60,665 nucleotides of DNA from an uncultured Polaromonas sp. (GTDB taxonomy: Bacteria > Pseudomonadota > Gammaproteobacteria > Burkholderiales > Burkholderiaceae_C), in contig CALMEI010000068.1 in assembly GCA_937863225.1 (NCBI GenBank), forward strand, positions 1 to 60,665, written 5' to 3'. This document shows positions 8,119 to 15,819 of this stretch, in pieces. Under the pieces are notes generated by a model. That model did not search any database. It saw only the letters and a list, made by a program, of their open reading frames with translations, and was not told where the DNA came from. The translations under genes were made by a program, and so were the position numbers. Within the stretch, counting starts at the first letter, position 1, and each line of letters starts with the position of its first letter.

Positions 8119-8970
8119 TCAAATACCACCGCTTTGCAAAACCACCTCTCCTTTAGGTGTACGCAAAGTAATCGCCAGATTAGCCTCTCCATTCAACAAC
8201 GTAACACCAGTTAAACCAATCGCCGCATAAGCTGCTTGCAATTTATCCGCGTTGGGTGATGTGACAGCGATGCTTTGCAGCGACACGCCAGAGCGTGGCA
8301 AGGTGTTGCGCGGGTGTAGGCGTAAGGGCTCAGCATCGGTTGCTTTCCCCCATTGAATCAAACTCGGCAAAGCACCGTTAAACAAGCGTTGTCCATCGTC
8401 CCGCACGGTAATTTTCCATTCCAATCGACCTTTGCGGGTGTGGCGACTGGCTTCTACCGCTGGGCCGCGGTCTATGCCTTGCAGCTTCAAGGCACTCTTT
8501 GCGGCTTGAATATCGGCTGATTGCGCCACAAAGTGCACCAAGCGCGGCTCTTTCGCCACGGCTTTTTGCAGCGCGGCATCGTCCATGTCAAACCAGCGTG
8601 CAGAATTTATACGTTTTTGGCCTGTAGACGGCGTATTTATTGCCTGAAGTGCTATATTATTTGTAGCATTGCTGTTAATGGCAATGATTTCAAAATAGGC
8701 TAAGGGAAACGCCGGCGTGGCAATTTTGAACAAGCAATTGTGTGTGCCAAACTGTTTGTGCTCGCCACCTTCATGGGGTGTGATGCCCAAGGTGGCTTCA
8801 CACCATGCAATGCCTTGCTCTAGGCATTGAGCCACAACCACGATATGGTCAATTTGAGATTTCAAAACCTGATCCGCAGAGGCTGTATCTGAGCTTGCAA
8901 AATCTGAACTTGCAAAATCCGAACTTGTAAAAGCACGCGCTTCGCGGTTGGACCGTGCTATCAGGGTCAT
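8119..8970 (-). CDS. VOC/glyoxalase-like domain protein
   Basis: A 283-residue protein of the glyoxalase-like (VOC) superfamily. One module starts at about residue 36 (IDHIVVVAQCLEQGIAWCEATLG) and a second partial module lies near the C-terminus (SLQSIAVTSPNADKLQAAY). The reaction is unknown. Its ATG overlaps the stop of the aminotransferase gene, so the two are translationally coupled. The N-terminus holds three tandem near-copies of 15 bp (encoding SSDFA-type units) before the domain. The stretch NSNATNNIALQAINTPSTG is encoded by a copy of the dispersed repeat, in frame. Both additions look like tolerated surface insertions. Confidence 0.8.
   Translation of the reverse strand: MTLIARSNREARAFTSSDFASSDFASSDTASADQVLKSQIDHIVVVAQCLEQGIAWCEATLGITPHEGGEHKQFGTHNCLFKIATPAFPLAYFEIIAINSNATNNIALQAINTPSTGQKRINSARWFDMDDAALQKAVAKEPRLVHFVAQSADIQAAKSALKLQGIDRGPAVEASRHTRKGRLEWKITVRDDGQRLFNGALPSLIQWGKATDAEPLRLHPRNTLPRSGVSLQSIAVTSPNADKLQAAYAAIGLTGVTLLNGEANLAITLRTPKGEVVLQSGGI
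8621..8669 (+). repeat. Dispersed 50-bp repeat, copy 2 (inside the VOC gene)
   Basis: Forward-oriented copy (CCTGTAGACGGCGTATTTAT, TGCCTGAAGT, GCTATATTATTTGTAGCAT) lying antisense to the gene. It is in frame and stop-free in the gene's reading direction, giving the same reading (x-AINTP-x-T) as copy 1. Confidence 0.85.
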
Positions 8971-10202
8971 GCGGCCTTAGCCAAGTTAGCCAAGTTTTTC
9001 AAATCCTGCCCAGAATGCATGTCATCTTTGATGGCATCGCCCAGCGCTTTCATGCCGATGTTGATTTGGTCTACCGATGCGGTGACAAAGCTCAAACGCA
9101 GCGTACGGCTGTCGGCTTGGTCGGCATAGAAAGGCGAGCCTGGCACAAAGGCCACATTTTTATCCACCGCTTTGGGTAACAATTCCACCGCGTTCATGCC
9201 CGCTGGCAAGCGCACCCACAAGAACATGCCGCCGTCGGGCGTGTTCCAAGTCACGCTGGCCTCTGCATTGCCGGGTGTCACTGGCATTTCACGTGCCAAT
9301 GCGGTCAGCATGGCATCGCGTTGCGATTTGTACAGCTTGCGAATCATGGGCACATGGCGGTCTAAAAAGTTACCCTTCAAAACTTCGGATGCGACGCGCT
9401 GATTGAAACTGGGGGTGTGCAAATCGGCTGCTTGTTTGGCCTGCAAGATTTTAGGAAACAGCGACTTTGGCAAGACCATGAACCCCAGGCGCAAACCGGG
9501 TGCCAGCACTTTACTGAATGAACCCAAATAGACGCAGCCATCAGGGTTGCGCGCGGTCAACGGCAGTGGGGGTGCTTGGTCAAACCACAGTTCACCATAG
9601 GGGTTGTCTTCCACAATGGGCAATCCGATCTCAATGCAAGCCGCGCTCAAAGCAGCGCGGCGCGCTTCTGTCATGGTGCGGCCTGTGGGGTTTTGAAAAT
9701 TGGGCAACACATACAAAAACCGCGCGCCTTTGCCTTTGGCCTTCAGGTCTGCGATGTCAATGCCTTCGTCGTCGCTTGTAACAGACACCACCTTGGGCTC
9801 CATCGGTGTAAAGGCTTGCAGTGCGCCCAAATAGGTGGGTGTTTCCACCACGATGGGGCTGTCTGCATCTATCAAAATTTTGGCAAGCAAGTCCAATCCC
9901 TGTTGCGAACCGGTGGTGATCAACACCTGATTGGGATCGACCTGCCACGGCAAACTGGCGGCCACCTGTTCACGCAAAGGTCCAAAGCCTTCACTGGCGG
10001 CGTATTGCAAGGCGGATTTGCCATCCTCGTTCAACACTTTGGCGCACGCGGCTGCAAATTCGGGAATGGGAAAGGTCAAGGGCGATGGCAAGCCCCCCGC
10101 AAAACTGATGATGCCCGGTTTTTCGGTAACCTTCAAAATTTCACGAATCACCGATGGGTTCATTTTTTCGGCGCGTTTGGCTTGTGTCCATTGTGTGCTC
10201 AT
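8967..10202 (-). CDS. PLP-dependent aminotransferase (2-aminoadipate/aromatic type)
   Basis: A 411-residue fold-type I aminotransferase of the class I/II group related to LysN/2-aminoadipate transaminases. Landmarks: ISFAGGLPSP near the N-terminus, ITTGSQQGLDLLAK, NFQNPTGRTM, VEDNPYGEL, and the lysine that binds pyridoxal phosphate in GSFSKVLAPGLRLG. It transfers an amino group between an amino acid and a 2-oxo acid in the cytoplasm; the substrate is not clear. It follows the LysE gene by 46 bp and is overlapped by the VOC gene. Together with an amino acid exporter and an EamA permease, all facing a MocR-type regulator, it suggests a regulated amino acid or amine pathway. Confidence 0.92.
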   Translation of the reverse strand: MSTQWTQAKRAEKMNPSVIREILKVTEKPGIISFAGGLPSPLTFPIPEFAAACAKVLNEDGKSALQYAASEGFGPLREQVAASLPWQVDPNQVLITTGSQQGLDLLAKILIDADSPIVVETPTYLGALQAFTPMEPKVVSVTSDDEGIDIADLKAKGKGARFLYVLPNFQNPTGRTMTEARRAALSAACIEIGLPIVEDNPYGELWFDQAPPLPLTARNPDGCVYLGSFSKVLAPGLRLGFMVLPKSLFPKILQAKQAADLHTPSFNQRVASEVLKGNFLDRHVPMIRKLYKSQRDAMLTALAREMPVTPGNAEASVTWNTPDGGMFLWVRLPAGMNAVELLPKAVDKNVAFVPGSPFYADQADSRTLRLSFVTASVDQINIGMKALGDAIKDDMHSGQDLKNLANLAKAA

Positions 10203-10248
10203 GATAGTTTCCTCAATTATTCTTCATCAATCTTTGAATGCCGCCATT

Positions 10249-10902
10249 TTAGCTGTGACGGAGTAAGAGTGGCGCAAACACGGGGTACAAAGTTGCAAGC
10301 AACAAAGCCGCCATGATCCAGTTAAACCATTGGCGCTTTTGTGGGTCTTGCAAAAACTGCCGCATGCTGCTGCCAAAAAGTAACCAGCACGTCACCATGG
10401 GTGCATTGATCACCCCAAACACCAAACCCACCAGCAACATTCCCCATGCCCCAGCGCCACTGGGCACGTAGGTAGAAATTGCACCAATCGCCATCATGAT
10501 GGCCTTGGGGTTCACCCACTGAAACGCCACTGCAGATGCAAACGACATCGGTTTAGAAGTGGCCGTGCCTTGTTGCTTTGCTAAGTCAGTGTTGGCCGAT
10601 GCTGTTGTTGCTATGGGTGGCGCAGAATGCGCCAGCTTCCATGCCAACCACACCAGGTAGGCTGCCCCCACATAGCGCAATACCACTTCCAGTTGCGGGT
10701 AAAGCACAAACACACGTTGCAAACCAAACCCTAAGCATAAAAATAAAAATACAAATCCCAAGGTCACCCCCGCCAAATGCGGCAAGGAGCGACGCACCCC
10801 GTGGTTCACCCCAGATGCCAACAACATCAAATTATTTGGACCCGGTGTGACAGAAGACACAGCAGCGAAGATGGCGAGGGCGATGAGTTGGTCAGTGGTC
10901 AT
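10249..10902 (-). CDS. LysE family amino acid exporter
   Basis: A 217-residue LysE/RhtB-type membrane protein with about six membrane segments. The N-terminal signature TPGPNNLMLLASG (residues 19-31) is characteristic, followed by LPHLAGVTLGF and the conserved FQWVNPKAIMMAIG stretch. Expected role: export of an amino acid or homoserine-like metabolite from the cytoplasm. Its ATG overlaps the stop of the EamA gene by 4 bp, so the two exporters are made together. Confidence 0.92.
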   Translation of the reverse strand: MTTDQLIALAIFAAVSSVTPGPNNLMLLASGVNHGVRRSLPHLAGVTLGFVFLFLCLGFGLQRVFVLYPQLEVVLRYVGAAYLVWLAWKLAHSAPPIATTASANTDLAKQQGTATSKPMSFASAVAFQWVNPKAIMMAIGAISTYVPSGAGAWGMLLVGLVFGVINAPMVTCWLLFGSSMRQFLQDPQKRQWFNWIMAALLLATLYPVFAPLLLRHS

Positions 10903-11939
10903 TTGGTTGCTCCAACCGACATATTTTTGCCTACAAATACGGTGGCGATGACTGCCAGTGCAAAAACGAGGGTCATTGCATCTAATTTTTCACCCAATAT
11001 GGGCACCGCCATGAACAAGCTTAAAAAGGGTTGCACCAACTGCACTTGACTCACTCGCACTGCGCCACCCAAGGCTAAGCCGCGGTACCATGCAAAAAAA
11101 CCAATCCACATCGAGAATACCGCGACATACCCAAATGCCAACCAACTGGTGATGCGAATCAAGGCCACATTCATGGGCAGATTGATCCAAGCCACCGCAA
11201 TGGTAACGGGCAGCGACAACACCAACACCCAGCAAATCACGCGCTGCGCACCCAATGATGGCGTTAATCGTGCACCACCGATGTAACCAAACGACGCCGA
11301 CAGCATGGCCAACACCAAATAGACGTCTGCCACTTGCAACTGCCACTGACCTTGCCCATTTTGGCTGCGCATCAACATAAAACCCAATACCAAAAGTGTG
11401 CCTAACACCGCGCAAAGCCAAAACCCTAAAGTTGGTTTTTGTTTAAACCACAGGGCTGCGATGACAGCGGTGGTCAGCGGCAATAAGCCCGTCACCACAG
11501 CGCCATGTGTGCTGGGCACATAGAGCAACGCCAGAGATAAAAACAATGGAAATCCCACCACGACACCACAGGCTGTGAATGCCAGCAATTGCCATTCTTT
11601 CGCGCTGGGTAGTTTCCAACGTAGCGCTGTACTTTCACTTTTCGATGTTATTGATGTTATTGATGTTATTGATGTTATTGATGTTATTGATGTTATTGAT
11701 GTTACAGCTTGTACAAGTCTTTGACTGCGCCAGAAGACCCATGCCAAATAAATGATAGACAACACACCCGCCACCACGGCTCGCCCAAACGTGACAAACC
11801 AAGGCGAAAGCTGTGGTGTGTCGGCTGTACCCACCGCAAGTTTGGTCATGGGCAGCGTTGCTGCGAAAATCACCACGCCCACAAATCCCAGCCACATACC
11901 GGTTTTAACTTGTTCAGACGATGGACTTGCTGTTTTCAT
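10899..11939 (-). CDS. EamA (DMT superfamily) permease with SIT repeats
   Basis: A 346-residue drug/metabolite transporter family protein with ten predicted membrane segments and two EamA halves (GFVGVVIFAATLPMTKLAVG early; a second half from about residue 200). The loop after the second membrane segment holds six or seven tandem Ser-Ile-Thr units encoded by a 9-bp tandem DNA repeat. The unit length keeps the frame, so copy number can change without breaking the gene. It is the first gene of a leftward unit with LysE, the aminotransferase and the VOC protein, and it is divergent from the MocR-type regulator across a 10-bp inverted repeat. Substrate unknown. Confidence 0.9.
   Translation of the reverse strand: MKTASPSSEQVKTGMWLGFVGVVIFAATLPMTKLAVGTADTPQLSPWFVTFGRAVVAGVLSIIYLAWVFWRSQRLVQAVTSITSITSITSITSITSITSKSESTALRWKLPSAKEWQLLAFTACGVVVGFPLFLSLALLYVPSTHGAVVTGLLPLTTAVIAALWFKQKPTLGFWLCAVLGTLLVLGFMLMRSQNGQGQWQLQVADVYLVLAMLSASFGYIGGARLTPSLGAQRVICWVLVLSLPVTIAVAWINLPMNVALIRITSWLAFGYVAVFSMWIGFFAWYRGLALGGAVRVSQVQLVQPFLSLFMAVPILGEKLDAMTLVFALAVIATVFVGKNMSVGATK
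11644..11705 (+). repeat. Tandem repeat of GATGTTATT (9 bp, six copies plus a partial)
   Basis: Six exact copies of a 9-bp unit and a degenerate seventh, inside the EamA gene. A multiple of three, so expansion or contraction adds or removes whole Ser-Ile-Thr units. Confidence 0.95.
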
Positions 11940-11972
11940 ATAGCCAGTTTACGCATAAAATCATTACACTAT

Positions 11973-12010
11973 CAATACAGTTATGGCACGCAGTTACACA
12001 AACTGTATTG
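11973..12010. promoter_or_regulatory. Probable operator of the MocR-type regulator
   Basis: Perfect 10-bp inverted repeat CAATACAGTT / AACTGTATTG with an 18-bp spacer, midway between the EamA gene and the regulator gene. Its position and symmetry fit a binding site for the divergent regulator controlling both directions. It also argues that the regulator's start is downstream of the repeat, not the ATG inside the spacer. Confidence 0.6.
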
Positions 12011-12078
12011 CTCGCTTTATCAACACACCTTCAAACATTGAACCCATTGGCATCGACTTTTTATCGCCTTTTACACGC

Positions 12079-13560
12079 ATGAGTCTCACTAAAAACAGCG
12101 CTATGACACTCGCAGAACAGCTTTGCGAACGATTTGCACAACGCATCAAAAGTCGCCTGTTGTCGTCGGGTGCGCGCTTGCCATCGGTGCGGCAGTGTGC
12201 GCAACAACAAGGGGTCAGCCCGTCCACCGTGGTCGCAGCGTATGACCAATTGTTGGCCCAAGGGCTGGTAGAGGCGCGGAAAAATCGCGGCTTTTATGTC
12301 CGAGAGCTTACCCATTTTTCAGCATCAAAAATGCCTGTAGCCAGCGATTTTATTGCCTATAAAGCTACAAATAATATAGTAAATAATGGCTTAATTGCGT
12401 CAAAAATACCAGCCGAAAATAGCACCCCACTGCCCCACCCCGTCAACGCTGCAATGTTGATTCGCGGTATGTTTCGCCAAGCGGGACCCAAGCCGCAGCC
12501 TGGCATGGGGGTGTTTCCCAGCGAATGGTTGGACACCCCATTTTTGGCTGCTGCGGTACGTAAAGTCACCGCCCCTGCAGCGTTGAAGCAGTTTTCGTTG
12601 GAGTATGGCGACCCCATGGGTGACGCTAATTTGAGGCAGTCGTTGTCAAACAAATTGGCGCAGATGAACATCAACGCAACACCCAGCCAAATCATCAGCA
12701 CCGTGGGTGCTACCCATGGACTGGATGTGGTCAGCCGCACTTTGCTCACCGCGGGCGATTATGTGATGGTGGAAGAGCCGGGTTGGGCGGTTGAATTTGC
12801 ACGTTTGCAAGCACTGGGTATGCGCATTTTGCCTGTGCCCAGACGCGAGGATGGACCCGATTTAGACACCATGAAACGCTATTGTGAGGTGTACCAACCC
12901 AAGCTCATGGTCAGTGTCAGCGTGTTGCACAACCCAACGGGGTTTATGCTGTCACCGCACAGTGCACACCGCATGTTGCAGTTAGCGAACGAACACCATT
13001 TTTACATCATGGAGGACGACAGCTACAGCCACATCGCCCCCGAACACGCCACACGGCTGTGTGCCTTAGACGGCTTGCAACGCACCATTTATGTCAGCGG
13101 ATTTGCCAAAATTCTTGCGCCCAATTGGCGTGTGGGTTACATCGCTGCGCCAGAACATCTCATTGAACAACTTCTAGATACCAAACTGTTGGCCACCTTG
13201 ACCACACCTGCACTCTTAGAAAAAGCCATCAGCCACTGCATTGACCAAGGCCAACTGCGCCGCCATGCCACCAGCATACGCAGCCAACTCGCCGCTGCAC
13301 GTGGTAGAGCCATCAAGTTAGCACTTGCACACGGCTGCACGTTTGCGTCAGAACCGGCAGGCTTGTTTGGCTGGGTAGACACCGGCGTAGATACCGATCA
13401 GCTGGCGCAACGCATGCTAGACCACGGCTACCTACTCGCCCCCGGCGCCCTGTTCCACGCCAGCCGCCAACCCAGCACCCTGATGCGCATCAACTTCGCC
13501 ACCACGCAAAATGCGGAATTTTGGAAGGTGTTTAAAAAAGAAGTTGATTCGGTTGGTTAA
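12079..13560 (+). CDS. MocR-type (GntR-HTH plus aminotransferase domain) transcription regulator
   Basis: About 493 residues from the chosen ATG. An N-terminal GntR winged helix (LCERFAQRIKSRLLSSGARLPSVRQCA...STVVAAYDQL) leads, through a linker, to a class I aminotransferase-like domain (EYGDPMGDANLRQSL, STVGATHGLDVV, HNPTGFML, MEDDSYSHI, and the PLP lysine in SGFAKILAP). MocR proteins use PLP or an amino acid adduct to control neighbouring amino acid or vitamin B6 genes. It is divergent from the EamA-LysE-aminotransferase unit. An upstream ATG would lie inside the probable operator and is less likely. The linker carries a diverged dispersed-repeat copy. The last 30 codons are duplicated downstream of the sugar island, with a different final dozen residues. 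Confidence 0.9.
   Translation: MSLTKNSAMTLAEQLCERFAQRIKSRLLSSGARLPSVRQCAQQQGVSPSTVVAAYDQLLAQGLVEARKNRGFYVRELTHFSASKMPVASDFIAYKATNNIVNNGLIASKIPAENSTPLPHPVNAAMLIRGMFRQAGPKPQPGMGVFPSEWLDTPFLAAAVRKVTAPAALKQFSLEYGDPMGDANLRQSLSNKLAQMNINATPSQIISTVGATHGLDVVSRTLLTAGDYVMVEEPGWAVEFARLQALGMRILPVPRREDGPDLDTMKRYCEVYQPKLMVSVSVLHNPTGFMLSPHSAHRMLQLANEHHFYIMEDDSYSHIAPEHATRLCALDGLQRTIYVSGFAKILAPNWRVGYIAAPEHLIEQLLDTKLLATLTTPALLEKAISHCIDQGQLRRHATSIRSQLAAARGRAIKLALAHGCTFASEPAGLFGWVDTGVDTDQLAQRMLDHGYLLAPGALFHASRQPSTLMRINFATTQNAEFWKVFKKEVDSVG
12333..12381 (+). repeat. Dispersed 50-bp repeat, copy 3 (in the MocR linker)
   Basis: Diverged forward copy (GCCTGTAGCCAGCGATTTTA, TTGCCTAT, then GCTACAAATAATATAGT). In frame with the gene; gives PVASDFIAYKATNNIV in the linker between the DNA-binding and aminotransferase domains. 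It uses the same frame as copy 5. Confidence 0.7.
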
Positions 13561-13625
13561 TATCAAATAAACACAATAGCTAAGAAACACCGCTTTGGTG
13601 CTGCACATCTTTTATCTTAAATGAA

Positions 13626-14570
13626 ATGAAAAAACTAAAAATTTTGGTAACTGGTGGTGCTGGTTTTTTAGGCGTACACCTTTGCAAAAGACTTTTAAAC
13701 GAAGATCATGAAGTCATATGCCTAGATAATTTCGTCAGTTCTAATCCTACCAATATTGAGAACTTTAAACAGCGTCAAAACTTTACGCTCATTGAACATG
13801 ACGTGATACGGCCTATAAACCTGGATGTTGATCAAATCTACAATTTAGCTTGCCCAGCAAGCCCTGAGCGCTATCAAAAAGACCCCCTTCATACCACCAA
13901 AACTTGTGTGCTAGGCGCATTAAACATGCTAGACCTTGCTACAAAATGCAACGCAACGATATTGCAAGCATCAACGAGTGAAGTATATGGCGATCCTATA
14001 ACACATCCACAGCCTGAAAATTATTGGGGAAATGTTAATCCTATAGGTGAGCGCAGTTGCTATGACGAAGGCAAGCGCTGTGCGGAAAGTATCTTTTTTG
14101 ACTACCAGCGTAAACACCATGCAAAAATTAAAGTGATGCGCATTTTCAACACGTATGGTCCGTTGATGGATCCTTTAGATGGCAGAGTTGTAATCAACTT
14201 CATTCAACAAGCCTTGCAAGGCAACGATCTCACCATATACGGCACCGGACATCAATCCAGAAGCTTTTGCTATATAGATGATTTAATCGAAGGCATGATT
14301 TGCATGATGAATAGCGAAGCCAACACATGCGGTCCGATTAATTTTGGGAATCCTGAGGAGTATTCGGTTCTTGAGCTAGCAGAAATCATCATAAAACTGA
14401 CGGCGAGTTCATCAAAATTAAAATACCTACCTAAGCCTCCTGACGATCCTCAAATCAGAAAGCCCGATATTTCCATGGCAAAAAACAATTTAAATTGGGA
14501 GCCGAAGACGAAACTCACAGATGGCTTGTTGGACACGATCGCATATTACAAATCAATCATGAACAATTGA
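13626..14570 (+). CDS. NAD-dependent sugar nucleotide SDR, UDP-glucuronate decarboxylase type
   Basis: A 314-residue extended SDR. The NAD site is TGGAGFLG (9-16); CPASPERYQ (76-84) and ASTSEVYGDP match UDP-glucuronate decarboxylase (UDP-xylose synthase); the catalytic pair is in SCYDEGKR (Tyr146, Lys150); YIDDLIEGM follows. Expected reaction: UDP-glucuronate to UDP-xylose in the cytoplasm for surface glycan assembly. The gene is clearly more AT-rich than its neighbours (many AAA, ATT and TTA codons), and with the next gene it forms a two-gene island bracketed by the duplicated MocR 3' end, signs of transfer. No UDP-glucose dehydrogenase is nearby, so the substrate would come from elsewhere. 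Confidence 0.88.
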   Translation: MKKLKILVTGGAGFLGVHLCKRLLNEDHEVICLDNFVSSNPTNIENFKQRQNFTLIEHDVIRPINLDVDQIYNLACPASPERYQKDPLHTTKTCVLGALNMLDLATKCNATILQASTSEVYGDPITHPQPENYWGNVNPIGERSCYDEGKRCAESIFFDYQRKHHAKIKVMRIFNTYGPLMDPLDGRVVINFIQQALQGNDLTIYGTGHQSRSFCYIDDLIEGMICMMNSEANTCGPINFGNPEEYSVLELAEIIIKLTASSSKLKYLPKPPDDPQIRKPDISMAKNNLNWEPKTKLTDGLLDTIAYYKSIMNN

Positions 14571-14575
14571 ACAAT

Positions 14576-15493
14576 ATGCAATACCCCATCGTCTTTTTTA
14601 TATTTAATCGACCTGAAAAAACAGCCCAAGTTTTTACAGAAATTTGCCGAGCACAACCACCGCAGTTGTTTATTGTGGCTGATGGACCAAGGTCTAATCA
14701 TCCAACAGATAAAGAGAAAGTTGCAGCTACGCGCGAAATCGTTAAGCACATCGATTGGCCTTGCCAAGTCATCACCAATTTTTCAGATATCAACTTAGGC
14801 TGCAAAATGCGCATCGCTTCTGGAATAAATTGGGTTTTCGAACAAGTTGATGCCACTATTATCTTGGAAGACGACTGCGTACCTGACCAATCATTCTTTC
14901 AGTATTGTGATGAATTGCTAGAACGTTATAAAGATGATCAACGCATCGCCATGATATCTGGCGCAAACCATCAAGATAACCACATAAGAGGCGATGGGGA
15001 TTATTATTTTTCACGCTATGGTCACTATATATGGGGCTGGGCCACATGGAAACGTGCTTGGAAAGCATACGATGTAAACATTAAAGAATGGCCAAAGCTA
15101 AAAGCTCAAGGTTGGTTAAAAACTTTTGTCTACAACGATGCAGAATTTCGATATTGGAATGCTGCTTTTCAGTCCATACACCTTCAAAAAGTTGATACGT
15201 GGGACTATCAGTGGGACTTTGCAGTAATGAAAAATAAATGGTTAAGCATCATTCCAAACCATAATTTGATTAAAAATATTGGCTTTGATAACAGCGCTAC
15301 CCACACTTTCAAGGTTCCTCCTGCTGCAAATTTTGATGTCACGCCAATAAATTTTCCTATAAAACACCCTCAATTAGTTTCTGTCTGTGAGGATGCTGAT
15401 ATTTATTCATCCAACAAAACTCTTCAGCGACCGCCATTTGTTTTGATCGTACTACGAAGAATCCTGAGAGAATTTGCCAAGCTCTTGAAATAG
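14576..15493 (+). CDS. Glycosyltransferase (GT-A fold, HlpA-like family)
   Basis: A 305-residue nucleotide-sugar transferase-like protein. It opens with MQYPIVFFIFNRPEKTAQVF, has the sugar-nucleotide stretch IILEDDCVPDQSFF (an acidic DxD-like motif) and the Trp-rich HYIWGWATWKRAW block seen in the family often misnamed hemolytic protein HlpA. It begins 5 bp after the SDR stop, so the two are coupled. A longer frame from a TTG inside the SDR gene is less likely. It probably adds a sugar, perhaps UDP-xylose-derived, to a surface glycan; acceptor unknown. AT-rich like its partner. Confidence 0.82.
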   Translation: MQYPIVFFIFNRPEKTAQVFTEICRAQPPQLFIVADGPRSNHPTDKEKVAATREIVKHIDWPCQVITNFSDINLGCKMRIASGINWVFEQVDATIILEDDCVPDQSFFQYCDELLERYKDDQRIAMISGANHQDNHIRGDGDYYFSRYGHYIWGWATWKRAWKAYDVNIKEWPKLKAQGWLKTFVYNDAEFRYWNAAFQSIHLQKVDTWDYQWDFAVMKNKWLSIIPNHNLIKNIGFDNSATHTFKVPPAANFDVTPINFPIKHPQLVSVCEDADIYSSNKTLQRPPFVLIVLRRILREFAKLLK

Positions 15494-15819
15494 CTCATTA
15501 AATATCTGTTAAATGTTGAAATTTATTAGAAATTGGAAAAACTAAAAAAAGCCCCACCACCCTGATGCGCATCAAATTCGCCACCACTCAAAATGCGGAA
15601 TTTTGGAAGGTGTTTGCGCGAGAAGTAAAGGCAATGAAATAATGGCAAGCGTTAAAAACGTACTATGTTTGCAATGCGAAATGGAGTTCGACCCCCGAAT
15701 CCAATTTGCGCGGCCATTGACCTTAGAATATTTAACGCAAACGGTGTCGCTACGCTAGTCGCATAGCAGTTCATCCTGCATGCGGAAAGCACCATACTTT
15801 AAGACTCAAATAAAAACCG
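15494..15819. other. Gene-free junction between the sugar island and the isomerase gene
   Basis: This 326-bp stretch contains the duplicated 3' fragment of the MocR gene (described separately) and then about 175 bp in which I see no gene, RNA or clear terminator. It presumably includes the isomerase promoter. Confidence 0.7.
15556..15642 (+). pseudogene. Displaced 3' fragment of the MocR-type gene
   Basis: Positions 15558-15615 match 13476-13533 inside the regulator gene at 56 of 58 bases; the flanks diverge at once. In the corresponding frame it reads TTLMRIKFATTQNAEFWKVF, then AREVKAMK and a stop, against a C-terminus ending KKEVDSVG in the intact gene. It is therefore a homologous end with its own stop codon, most simply the original gene end pushed downstream when the two-gene island came in. 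Confidence 0.8.

Noticed and set aside
9576-10316. A 246-codon frame antisense to the aminotransferase gene
   Set aside because: Compositionally odd (His/Gln/Cys-rich), no start signal, and fully covered by a well-supported enzyme gene.
11644-11705. A CRISPR-like or regulatory repeat array
   Set aside because: The units are 9-bp direct tandem copies without spacers inside a coding gene.
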